The notes under the pieces are model-generated. The model was not told the origin of the DNA, made no database searches, and saw nothing but the letters and a program-made list of their open reading frames with translations. This document shows, piece after piece, positions 16,836 to 24,101 of a stretch of 64,000 nt of DNA. The position numbers were made by a program, and so were the translations under genes. Origin of the DNA: Streptomyces xiamenensis. Its GTDB lineage: Bacteria > Actinomycetota > Actinomycetes > Streptomycetales > Streptomycetaceae. The stretch spans positions 3,162,001 through 3,226,000 of the forward strand of contig NZ_CP009922.3 in the NCBI RefSeq assembly GCF_000993785.3, written 5' to 3'. How positions within the stretch are numbered: position 1 is the first letter of the stretch; each line of letters begins with the position of its first letter.

Positions 16836-16874
16836 TTCTTCCCCAGCGGAGAACCTGTCCTAGACTCAACCACG
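16836..16874 (+). promoter_or_regulatory. Likely purF promoter giving a leaderless transcript
   Basis: A -10 hexamer TAGACT at 16861-16866 lies seven bases before the purF GTG, and no Shine-Dalgarno sequence is present. Transcription would therefore start at or near the first base of the start codon. A -35 match is weak: TTCTTC at 16836-16841, with a long spacer of 19. Leaderless mRNAs are common in actinomycetes. The assignment rests mainly on the -10 spacing. Confidence 0.45.
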
Positions 16875-18415
16875 TGCCTCGTGGTGATGGACTCCTCAGC
16901 CACGACCTCGACCCCGGTGAAAAGGGCCCGAGGGACGCTTGCGGCGTCTTCGGTGTCTGGGCCCCGGGCGAGGAGGTCGCCAAGCTCTCCTACTACGGTC
17001 TGTACGCACTCCAGCACCGCGGACAAGAGTCCGCGGGCATCGCGGTGAGCGACGGATCCAAGATTCTGGTCTTCAAGGACATGGGACTGGTGTCCCAGGT
17101 CTTCGACGAGACCTCTCTCGGCTCCCTGCGGGGGCATCTGGCCGTCGGCCACAACCGGTATTCCACCACCGGTGCCTCCACCTGGGAGAACGCCCAGCCG
17201 ACGTTCCGGGCCACCGGCCACGGTTCGATCGCGCTCGGCCACAACGGGAATCTCGTCAACACCGCCGACCTCGCCGACCTGGTCGCGGAACTCCCCACCG
17301 ACCACGGCCGCCGCCAGCGCGCCGCGGTCACCAACGACACCGACCTCGTCACCGCGCTGCTCGCCGGCCAGCGGGACGAGGCCACCGGGGAGCCGCTGAC
17401 CGTCGAACAGGCCGCCCCGATCGTGCTGCCCCAGGTCAAGGGCGCGTTCAGCTTCGTCTTCATGGACGAGAACACGCTGTACGCCGCCCGCGACCCGCAG
17501 GGCATCCGCCCGCTGGTCCTGGGCCGCCTGGAGCGCGGCTGGGTGGTCGCCTCCGAGCAGGCCGCCCTGGACATCGTGGGCGCCTCGGTCATCCGGGAGG
17601 TCGAGCCCGGTGAGCTGATCGCCATCGACGAGAACGGTCTGCGGTCCTCCCGATTCGCGGACGCGAAGCCCGCGGGCTGCGTCTTCGAGTACGTGTACCT
17701 GGCCCGCCCCGACGCCGAGATCGCCGGCCGGAACGTGTACGTCTCCCGGGTGGAGATGGGCCGCCGGCTCGCCGCCGAGGCACCGGTCGAGGCCGACCTG
17801 GTCATAGCCACGCCCGAATCCGGCACCCCCGCCGCGATCGGCTACGCGGAGGCCAGCGGCATCCCGTACGGATCGGGACTGGTCAAGAACAGCTACGTCG
17901 GCCGTACCTTCATCCAGCCCAGCCAGACCATCCGGCAGCTCGGCATCCGCCTCAAGCTCAATCCCCTCAAAGAGGTGATCCGCGGCAAGCGCCTGGTGGT
18001 CGTCGACGACTCCATCGTCCGCGGCAACACCCAGCGCGCCCTGGTCCGCATGCTGCGCGAGGCCGGCGCCGCCGAGGTCCACGTCCGGATCAGCTCCCCG
18101 CCGATCAAGTGGCCCTGCTACTACGGCATCGACTTCGCCACCCGCGCCGAGCTGATCGCCAACGGCCTGTCGGTCGACGAGATCGGCACCTCCCTGGGCG
18201 CCGACTCCCTCGCGTACATCTCCATAGACGCGATGATCGAGGCCACCACCATCGACAAGCCCGACCTCTGCCGGGCCTGCTTCGACGGCCAGTACCCCGT
18301 CGAGCTGCCCGACCCCCAGGTGCTCGGCAAGGACGTCCTGGAGCAGGAGGACGCCCGCACCTCGCTGACGCTGCTGACCGGCCCCGGCGCCGCCGACGCG
18401 CTGCGCCGCCCCTAG
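16874..18415 (+). CDS. purF: Amidophosphoribosyltransferase PurF
   Basis: A 513-residue enzyme for the first committed step of purine synthesis: PRPP plus glutamine gives phosphoribosylamine. A 22-residue propeptide precedes Cys23 (DACGVFGVW), the N-terminal nucleophile of the glutaminase domain. LQHRGQESAGIA and GHNRYSTTG follow. The C-terminal phosphoribosyltransferase domain has the PRPP loop VVVDDSIVRGNTQ. The cysteines in PDLCRACFDGQYP and WPCYYGID fit the Fe-S cluster type. The GTG at 16874 (VPRGDG) is chosen because it gives the usual propeptide and follows a -10 box at leaderless distance. purM follows after 107 bases. Confidence 0.96.
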   Translation: MPRGDGLLSHDLDPGEKGPRDACGVFGVWAPGEEVAKLSYYGLYALQHRGQESAGIAVSDGSKILVFKDMGLVSQVFDETSLGSLRGHLAVGHNRYSTTGASTWENAQPTFRATGHGSIALGHNGNLVNTADLADLVAELPTDHGRRQRAAVTNDTDLVTALLAGQRDEATGEPLTVEQAAPIVLPQVKGAFSFVFMDENTLYAARDPQGIRPLVLGRLERGWVVASEQAALDIVGASVIREVEPGELIAIDENGLRSSRFADAKPAGCVFEYVYLARPDAEIAGRNVYVSRVEMGRRLAAEAPVEADLVIATPESGTPAAIGYAEASGIPYGSGLVKNSYVGRTFIQPSQTIRQLGIRLKLNPLKEVIRGKRLVVVDDSIVRGNTQRALVRMLREAGAAEVHVRISSPPIKWPCYYGIDFATRAELIANGLSVDEIGTSLGADSLAYISIDAMIEATTIDKPDLCRACFDGQYPVELPDPQVLGKDVLEQEDARTSLTLLTGPGAADALRRP

Positions 18416-18522
18416 CCGCGGGCGGCCGGGCCCGTACGACCGACCCGACCGCGAGGCGGGTACCTCCCGTACGGACCCCGCACCTTCCCCTTTCCCCCGC
18501 CCCATCCACAGAGAGACGCGCG

Positions 18523-19596
18523 ATGACCACCCACTCCGGGCAGCCCGGTGCCAGCTACGCGGCCGCCGGTGTCGATATCGAGGCCGGCGAGACCGCCGTC
18601 GAGCTGATGAAGAAGTGGGTGGCCAAGACCCAGCGCCCGGAGTCCGTGGGGACCCTCGGCGGCTTCAGCGGGCTCTTCGACGCCTCCGCGCTCAAGAACT
18701 ACCGCCGCCCGCTGCTGGCCTCGGCCACCGACGGCGTCGGCACCAAGGTCGCCATCGCCCAGCGCCTGGACATCCACGACACCATCGGCCACGACCTGGT
18801 CGCCATGGTCGTGGACGACCTGGTGGTGTGCGGGGCAGAGCCGCTGTTCATGACCGACTACATCTGCGTCGGCAAGGTGCACCCCGAACGGGTGGCGTCC
18901 ATCGTCAAGGGCATCGCCGAGGGCTGTGTGCTGGCCGGCTGCGCGCTGGTCGGCGGCGAGACCGCCGAGCACCCGGGGCTGCTGGGCCCCGAGGAGTACG
19001 ACGTGGCCGGCGCCGCCACCGGTGTGGTCGAGGCCGACCGGCTGCTGGGCGCCGACCGCATCCGCTCCGGCGACGCGGTGATCGCGCTCGCCGCCTCCGG
19101 CCTTCACTCCAACGGGTACTCCCTGGTCCGCCATGTGCTGCTGCGGCAGCTGGGCTGGGCACTGGAGCGCGAGGTGCCCGAGCTGGGCCGCACCCTCGGC
19201 GAGGAACTGCTGGAGCCCACCCGGATCTACTCCCTGGACTGTCTGGCACTGGCCCGTGACAGCGAGGTGCACGCGTACTCGCACATCACCGGAGGCGGCC
19301 TGGCCGGCAACCTCGCCCGCGTCATGCCCGAAGGGCTGCACGCCCGGGTGGACCGCGGCACCTGGAGCCCGCCGCCCGTCTTCGGCCTGGTCGGCGACGC
19401 CGGCAAGGTGGCGCGGGCGGAGCTGGAGCGCACGCTCAACATGGGCGTGGGCATGGTCGCGGTGGTGCCGCCGCACGCGGTGGACGGCGCGCTGGCGCTG
19501 CTCGCCGAGCGCGGAGTACCGGCATGGGTGGCCGGTGAGGTGACCGAGCGTGCCGAGGGCGATGAGGCCGTGACGCTCAATGGTGACTACGCCTGA
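18523..19596 (+). CDS. purM: Phosphoribosylformylglycinamidine cyclo-ligase (AIR synthetase) PurM
   Basis: A 357-residue ATP-dependent enzyme that closes the imidazole ring, making aminoimidazole ribotide from FGAM. Visible family motifs are the N-terminal SYAAAGVDIEAG, the nucleotide/metal segment ASATDGVGTKVAIA, HDLVAMVVDDLVVCGAEPLF, the LVGGETAEHPG loop and SGLHSNGYSLVR. The ATG at 18523 follows an AGAGAGAC purine stretch. It is downstream of purF in the same direction and probably co-transcribed. A GC-rich hairpin follows the stop codon and separates it from the convergent DUF3073 gene. Confidence 0.96.
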   Translation: MTTHSGQPGASYAAAGVDIEAGETAVELMKKWVAKTQRPESVGTLGGFSGLFDASALKNYRRPLLASATDGVGTKVAIAQRLDIHDTIGHDLVAMVVDDLVVCGAEPLFMTDYICVGKVHPERVASIVKGIAEGCVLAGCALVGGETAEHPGLLGPEEYDVAGAATGVVEADRLLGADRIRSGDAVIALAASGLHSNGYSLVRHVLLRQLGWALEREVPELGRTLGEELLEPTRIYSLDCLALARDSEVHAYSHITGGGLAGNLARVMPEGLHARVDRGTWSPPPVFGLVGDAGKVARAELERTLNMGVGMVAVVPPHAVDGALALLAERGVPAWVAGEVTERAEGDEAVTLNGDYA

Positions 19597-19627
19597 TAGG
19601 CGAGGGACCGTCCGTGGACAGCACAGC

Positions 19628-19661
19628 ACCCGGTCCGGTGGTGGTGGTACCGGGACCGGGT
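19628..19661 (+). terminator. Hairpin after purM
   Basis: ACCCGGTCC (19628-19636) pairs perfectly with GGACCGGGT (19653-19661) across a 16-base loop, 32 bases after the purM stop. It lies between the convergent purM and DUF3073 genes. There is no U-tract, as is common for streptomycete terminators. Confidence 0.5.
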
Positions 19662-19712
19662 CGCGTGCTGCCGTCGCTCAGCAGGCTGCTGAGGAACTGC
19701 CTGAGATTCCGC

Positions 19713-20015
19713 TCAGGTGCCCCGGCGTTTCGAGGCACCGGACGAGCCGGAGGACCCATGGGACCTGCCGGTCCCCTGTTCGTCCTCGTCCTCGTCGCTG
19801 TCGTCGCCGTACATCTCCGCGTACTTCGCGTACGGGTCGTTGTCCAGCTCATCGTCCAGCTCTTCGTCGTCCTTGAACTGGTCGCCGTTCGGCGGCTCGT
19901 TCGACGGCGATGCACCCAGCTCTTCGGCCAGACGTGTCAGATCGGTTCCGCCACTGCTGTACTTCAGCTGGCGGGCGACCTTCGTCTGCTTGGCCTTGGC
20001 CCGGCCGCGCCCCAT
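19713..20015 (-). CDS. DUF3073 family small acidic protein
   Basis: A 100-residue protein. The basic N-terminus MGRGRAKAKQTKVARQLKY is the DUF3073 hallmark. It is followed by a short helical segment and a very acidic tail (DDSDEDEDEQ) ending in Gly/Ser. The family is nearly universal in actinobacteria, usually beside the purine genes as here, but its role is unknown. The basic/acidic split suggests nucleic acid or ribosome contact. A 10-codon upstream extension is possible, but the start at 20015 gives the canonical N-terminus. Confidence 0.92.
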   Translation of the reverse strand: MGRGRAKAKQTKVARQLKYSSGGTDLTRLAEELGASPSNEPPNGDQFKDDEELDDELDNDPYAKYAEMYGDDSDEDEDEQGTGRSHGSSGSSGASKRRGT

Positions 20016-20309
20016 TGGCTCGACCCCCTCAACGACGGAGCCCAACGGCCCCGGAGTGTTGACATCCGTTCATAAAGGAGAGCGGGCTCTCGGACGAGGA
20101 CCCGATCCATCGGGTTTCAACCGTACCTGCTTCCGCGCGCCTGCGGTACGCCGTCCGCAGGTCCCGGGTCGCCCGAACGATTCCGGTGAAACTCTCCTTG
20201 CTGGTCAGCGGCGATTTTACCTTCTTTCGGAGCGCGACTCGCCCTAGGGGTGGTGACATGTCTTACCCGGGGGGCGAGCCGCCGCCCCCGTACGCCCCGC
20301 GAGGGGGCC
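20016..20309. other. Intergenic region upstream of DUF3073
   Basis: About 290 bases with local A/T-rich patches (for example GATTTTACCTTCTTT near 20212). It should contain the leftward promoter of the DUF3073 gene and the end of the vdh transcript. A plus-strand frame beginning MSYPGGEPPPPYAP at 20259 looks like the start of a Pro-rich membrane protein. It then runs antisense to vdh with no coding character, so it may be a relic. Nothing else is recognised. Confidence 0.4.
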
Positions 20310-21443
20310 TCAGCGCGGGCCCGCGGCCGCGATCCTGGCCTCGGCGATCCGGTCGGCGGCCACCGCCGGCGGGACCCCCTCGGTGTCGGCGCGCTCGAAG
20401 ATCTCCAGGGTCGTCCCGTAGATCAACTCGGCCTTCGCCTTCGCACGTGCGAACTCAAAACCGTGGAGTTCGTCGGCCACCTGGATGACCCCGCCCGAGT
20501 TCACCACGTAGTCCGGCGCGTACAGAATGCCCCGGTCCGCGAGGTCCTTCTCGACGCCCGCGTGGCCCAGCTGGTTGTTGGCCGCCCCGCACACGATGCC
20601 CGCGGTCAGCACCGGCACCGTGCGGTCGTTCAGCGCGCCGCCCAGCGCGCACGGGGCGTAGATGTCCAGGCCCTCGGTGGTGATCAGCGCCTCGGTGTCC
20701 GCCACCACCCGTACCCCGGGGTGCGCGTCCTTGACCCGCGCCACCGACTCCGCGCGCACATCGGTGATCACCACCTGGGCGCCCGCCTCGATCAGGTGCC
20801 CGGCCAGCAGGTGACCCACCTTGCCGACGCCCGCGATGCCCACCGTGCGGCCGGCCAGGTCCGGGGCGCCCCAGCGGTGCGTCGCCGCGGCCCGCATCCC
20901 CTGGAAGACGCCGAAGGCGGTGAGCACCGAGGAGTCCCCGGCACCGCCCTGCTCGGGGGAACGCCCGGTGGTCCAGCGGCACTCGCGCGCCACCACGTCC
21001 ATGTCGGCCACGTAGGTGCCCACGTCGCAGGCGGTGACGTAACGGCCACCGAGCGAGGCGACGAAGCGCCCGTACGCGAGCAGCAGTTCCTCGCTCTTGA
21101 GGGTGCTCGGGTCACCGATGATCACGGCCTTGCCGCCACCGTGGTCCAGGCCGGCCATGGCGTTCTTGTAGCTCATCCCGCGCGCCAGGTTGAGGGCGTC
21201 GCGCAGCGCGGCCTCCTCGGGCACGGCCGCGCCGGAGTAGGCGTGGAAGCGGGTGCCGCCGAGCGCCGGGCCCAGGGCGGTGGAGTGGACGGCGATGACG
21301 GCCTTGAGTCCGGAAGCCCGGTCCTGGCAGAGCAGGACCTGCTCGTGGCCGCCCTGCTCGGAGCGGAAAAGGGTGTCCAGGACGGAGCCGGAGGGGGCGA
21401 AGGGAACACTGTCGGCGCTGACAGCGGCTGTTACGTCGGTCAC
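20310..21443 (-). CDS. vdh: Valine (branched-chain amino acid) dehydrogenase
   Basis: A 377-residue NAD-dependent Glu/Leu/Phe/Val dehydrogenase. The substrate lysine Lys93 ([15 protein letters not shown]) and the catalytic lysine Lys105 are both present. The Rossmann motif [14 protein letters not shown] lies near residue 205. It oxidatively deaminates valine and related amino acids, supplying acyl-CoA precursors. The position beside purM, DUF3073 and bldC matches the streptomycete vdh locus. The GTG at 21443 gives the usual N-terminal extension. A MITE lies just upstream of the start, which could affect the promoter. Confidence 0.92.
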   Translation of the reverse strand: MTDVTAAVSADSVPFAPSGSVLDTLFRSEQGGHEQVLLCQDRASGLKAVIAVHSTALGPALGGTRFHAYSGAAVPEEAALRDALNLARGMSYKNAMAGLDHGGGKAVIIGDPSTLKSEELLLAYGRFVASLGGRYVTACDVGTYVADMDVVARECRWTTGRSPEQGGAGDSSVLTAFGVFQGMRAAATHRWGAPDLAGRTVGIAGVGKVGHLLAGHLIEAGAQVVITDVRAESVARVKDAHPGVRVVADTEALITTEGLDIYAPCALGGALNDRTVPVLTAGIVCGAANNQLGHAGVEKDLADRGILYAPDYVVNSGGVIQVADELHGFEFARAKAKAELIYGTTLEIFERADTEGVPPAVAADRIAEARIAAAGPR

Positions 21444-21511
21444 GGTGGTGACTCCTGCGCTACGCGGCGGATGCCCTCCAAGTGGTCGGGAGGGCCTGCT
21501 GAGACGAGCTT

Positions 21512-21724
21512 AGGGCCTGTCTGATGGATAGCGCCGGTCAGGCCCGCGGTGTCTGGTGCGGTGCATCGCAAGGCGGAGGGGCGTCCTCGTAGTGGGCTAC
21601 TTGGGCGTCTCGACAGCTCTGCCTCCAAGGTTCTCGCAAGAAGAGCAGAGACGGAGCGAAGCGGAGTGCAGCGAGGTGCCGTGCCAGACGCCGTGGGCCA
21701 GGCGGGATCCATCAGACAGGCCCT
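21512..21724. mobile_element. MITE-like element with 18-bp terminal inverted repeats
   Basis: Perfect 18-base terminal repeats, AGGGCCTGTCTGATGGAT at 21512-21529 and its complement at 21707-21724, bound a 213-base element with no transposase. Just inside, TCTGGTGCGGTGCA and TGCCGTGCCAGA are imperfectly complementary, so the whole unit can fold into a long hairpin. The ends and body are of a kind I recall repeatedly in streptomycete intergenic regions, mobilised in trans by IS transposases. No clear target duplication is seen. It lies 69 bases upstream of the vdh start and 131 before the next gene. Confidence 0.8.
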
Positions 21725-21854
21725 CAAGCCTGATGCCGCGCGGGGGATGCCGTGAGTGCGTCACACTGCCACGATCGAGGGGTGTGCGGCGGCGGCCCGG
21801 CGGGACCGGGCGGGCCGCCCGTGCCGCCGGAGCCGGGACTTGGAGGGACCGCAC

Positions 21855-22784
21855 GTGTCGAAGGTGCCGTACGCGGCGTATCTGCGGGTGTACGAGCCGT
21901 TGGGGGCGTTCCCCGAGCCGGAGCGCTCGCACTGGGCGCGGTACGCCGAGCGCGGGGACCTCCCGGGGCCGCAGGAGGAACTGCGGCGCTCGATCCGCGA
22001 GCTGATCGCGGTGCCGGGACGGGTGGTGCCGCCCAAGGAGAGCGCCGACGCGTTCGTGGCGGTGGTGGACGGGGTGGTGTGCGTGTGCCCCTGGCGGACC
22101 CGGCTGCGCTCCTGGGAGGCGCTGGGCGAGGTGGGGCACTGGCTGATGCCGCAGTCGGTGCTGGACGAGGCGCTGCCGCCGCAGGCGCGGGAGCGCGCGG
22201 TGGAGGAGTACGGCCGCTGGCGGGAGCGGAACCCGGACGCCCGGCCGTGGATCAGGTCGGCGCTGTGGCATGTGCCGGTGCGCTGGTTCGCGCTGTTCGC
22301 GGACGAGGAGCGGGAGTTCACGGCGGCGGAGCCGGTGGGGGAGGGGCCGGGGGAGGGGAGGCCGGCGGCGCTGCGCTACCGGACGCCGATGGTCCGGGCG
22401 CGGCAGCGGGTGGCGCGCGGGCTGCGGACGGTGCGGGACGCGGCCCGGCAGGCGGCGGCCGAGGCGCCGTCCGAGGTGGGGGCGCAGGAGGAGGAACGGG
22501 GGGCATCTCCCGGCCGGGGGCCGGAGGACGGTCCGCTGGCGGCGGCGCTCACCGATGTGGGTCGCTGGCTGGAGGAGTTTCATCCGCGGTCACTGGTCGA
22601 ACTGGACTACGGCGGATTGGTCTATACGATCACTGAGGAACAGCTCGCCGCCGATCGCTCGGCGGCGGAGGTCGCGGCGGGGCTCTCCGCGTTGGCGGAG
22701 GGCGACCTGGAGCGGGCGGGCAGGCTGTACGAGGAGCTGACCGAGCGCTGGATGACCGTCCGGGAGCGCCAGTTCGCCAACTGA
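21855..22784 (+). CDS. Conserved streptomycete protein of unknown function
   Basis: A 309-residue cytoplasmic protein with no signal or membrane segment. The N-terminal part is conserved-looking (PYAAYLRVYEPLGAFPEPERSHW) and contains tryptophan-rich motifs such as CPWRTRLRSWEALGEVGHW. A low-complexity Ala/Glu region (about 160-240) is followed by a C-terminal helical segment with LVELDYGGLVYTI and a final coiled stretch. It occupies the position between vdh and bldC that is conserved in Streptomyces. I do not recognise a domain. The GTG at 21855 follows GGAGGGA and fits the N-terminal motif. Confidence 0.8.
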   Translation: MSKVPYAAYLRVYEPLGAFPEPERSHWARYAERGDLPGPQEELRRSIRELIAVPGRVVPPKESADAFVAVVDGVVCVCPWRTRLRSWEALGEVGHWLMPQSVLDEALPPQARERAVEEYGRWRERNPDARPWIRSALWHVPVRWFALFADEEREFTAAEPVGEGPGEGRPAALRYRTPMVRARQRVARGLRTVRDAARQAAAEAPSEVGAQEEERGASPGRGPEDGPLAAALTDVGRWLEEFHPRSLVELDYGGLVYTITEEQLAADRSAAEVAAGLSALAEGDLERAGRLYEELTERWMTVRERQFAN

Positions 22785-22890
22785 GAGCCGGCCGGGACGC
22801 CGGGCCATGGGACTAAAGGCCCAAGCGTGATGGAAGGCACTCTAAGGAAGTCTTGTCAGCAACCCGTCTCCTCGTGCCAAAATAGGACAA

Positions 22891-22908
22891 GGAGCCCGAT
22901 CGGGCTTC
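22891..22908 (+). terminator. Palindromic hairpin, probable terminator
   Basis: AGCCCGATCGGGCT at 22893-22906 is a perfect palindrome, extended by wobble pairs and followed by TTCTT. It lies 107 bases after the preceding gene's stop and about 330 bases before bldC. It most likely ends the upstream transcript and insulates the bldC promoter. Confidence 0.55.
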
Positions 22909-23197
22909 TTCTATCCGTCGAAGGGCGGATAGATCGGTAATGCACTCCTTGGTGCGCCAGATGCGGACTGATCAGGATAGTGACTGATTGTCACCCGTCG
23001 ATGACTGTCCGCTATGGCATGGTCCATCGGCTTCCGCCGAGGTTGAACACCTGAGAGCGCAATTCCATCGGTTTGGCCGACCCGGCTGGACGGATGGTGT
23101 AGTTGTAGTGCCGAGGACAAGCCGTTCGTCCTATAACCGACTCGGCCCGCGTCTGCCATTTCGGGCAACGCGGGCCAAGGTGCAGAATTTAGAGGAA

Positions 23198-23219
23198 AGA
23201 ACCGTGATGGTTCGGTTCT
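23198..23219 (+). promoter_or_regulatory. Hairpin in the bldC 5' leader
   Basis: AGAACCG (23198-23204) pairs with CGGTTCT (23213-23219) across eight bases. The stem ends four bases before the GAGGAGG ribosome site of bldC. It could modulate access to the ribosome site, but no known riboswitch class is recognised. Confidence 0.4.
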
Positions 23220-23235
23220 CCCGAGGAGGCCGCTC

Positions 23236-23442
23236 ATGACCGCTCGCACCCCTGATGCCGAGCCGCTGCTGACCCCGGCTGAGGTTGCCACGATGTTCCG
23301 CGTCGACCCCAAAACGGTCACACGCTGGGCAAAGGCGGGCAAACTCACGTCTATCCGCACGCTCGGTGGGCACCGCCGCTACCGCGAAGCGGAGGTGCGC
23401 GCACTGCTGGCGGGCATCCCGCAGCAGCGCGGCGAGGCCTGA
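23236..23442 (+). CDS. bldC: Developmental transcriptional regulator BldC
   Basis: A 68-residue protein made almost entirely of one MerR-type winged helix: LTPAEVATMFRVDPKTVTRW is the helix-turn-helix and TLGGHRRYREAEV the wing. Unlike MerR it lacks a dimerisation helix. BldC of Streptomyces binds head-to-tail on direct repeats and delays sporulation by holding the vegetative programme. Length, sequence and location beside purM/vdh agree with the known bldC locus. The ATG follows GAGGAGG. The long upstream region (over 450 bases) and the leader hairpin suggest extensive control. Confidence 0.95.
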   Translation: MTARTPDAEPLLTPAEVATMFRVDPKTVTRWAKAGKLTSIRTLGGHRRYREAEVRALLAGIPQQRGEA

Positions 23443-23545
23443 GCCAGCAGCACAGCAAGCGCAACACCCTGCAACACCTGGCTACACCCGGTAAAACCCC
23501 AGTACAACCCAGGTTTCGGGGCCCCCATCCCGGCCTCCTGGTCAT

Positions 23546-23581
23546 AGATCGCGTCGGACTCCGCCGGGTCCGGCGCGATCT
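23546..23581 (+). terminator. Terminator downstream of bldC
   Basis: AGATCGCG (23546-23553) pairs with CGCGATCT (23574-23581), and the inner CGGAC/GTCCG continues the stem with one mismatch around a small GC-rich loop. GCTTTTCCC follows. It lies 103 bases after the bldC stop and is a good intrinsic terminator. Confidence 0.7.
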
Positions 23582-23910
23582 GCTTTTCCCCCGGCGTACG
23601 CCGGGGTGCCGGCTTCCGGTCCTTCCGGCATCTTTCGGGGGATCTTCCGGAAGCCCTCTGGGGGCGGTGCAATTGCACATATTAAATAAGCGGGTGTCTC
23701 TGCGGGGTCGAACCAGCCCGCTGAGCGATCGTTCCAGGTGACTCCCGTCACACGGGAAAACCCTTGCCCGTGCGGCAGTTGCTGAGGTAGTGCGAACCGT
23801 TCGCCCGGGCCGGCCCGCTCCTTCGCGGCGGGGCCCGTTCTTCCTCTGCCCCTCTCCTTCCCCTCAACTCCCCTTTTTCATCGGGGTAGTTGAAAACGTG
23901 ACACAAAAAA
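23582..23910. other. Gene-free region between bldC and tRNA-Asp
   Basis: About 330 bases with no supported gene. It contains a small GC-rich palindrome (CCCCGGCGTACGCCGGGG, near 23588), a locally A/T-rich patch TGCACATATTAAATAAGC near 23672, and pyrimidine-rich sequence before the tRNA terminator. No repeat, attachment site or small coding frame could be supported. Confidence 0.4.
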
Positions 23911-23935
23911 ACCGGACCCCCTGTGGGGGTCCGGT
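23911..23935 (-). terminator. Intrinsic terminator of tRNA-Asp (copy 1)
   Basis: ACCGGACCCCC and GGGGGTCCGGT form an 11-pair perfect stem with a three-base loop. On the minus strand it is followed by seven T residues. It lies nine bases beyond the tRNA-Asp 3' end. This is a textbook rho-independent terminator. Confidence 0.92.
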
Positions 23936-23943
23936 TCGTGATG

Positions 23944-24018
23944 CGGTCCTGACGGGATTTGAACCCGCGGCCTCCACCTTGACAGGGTGGCGAGCACTCC
24001 AAACTGCTCTACAGGACC
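23944..24018 (-). tRNA. tRNA-Asp (GTC), copy 1
   Basis: The 75-nt cloverleaf reads from 24018 down to 23944. The acceptor stem is GGTCCTG/CAGGACC with discriminator G. The anticodon arm is CCACC-CTGTCAA-GGTGG (anticodon GTC), and the T arm contains GGTTCAAATCC. CCA is not encoded. A strong terminator follows. A TAGAGT -10-like box lies about 18 bases before the 5' end. The sequence is identical to the second copy at 29237-29311. Confidence 0.95.
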
Positions 24019-24101
24019 TCGTTCCTTGCGTCGATGACTCTACCCCACCGCCGGGGCGCGGAGCCAATCGGAAGATCGGCCCGCCGCACCCACCGGCCGG
24101 C

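Noticed and set aside
20259..20488. Plus-strand frame starting MSYPGGEPPPPYAP
   Set aside because: The opening resembles Pro-rich membrane proteins, but the frame quickly becomes an antisense shadow of vdh and ends. At most it is a relic.
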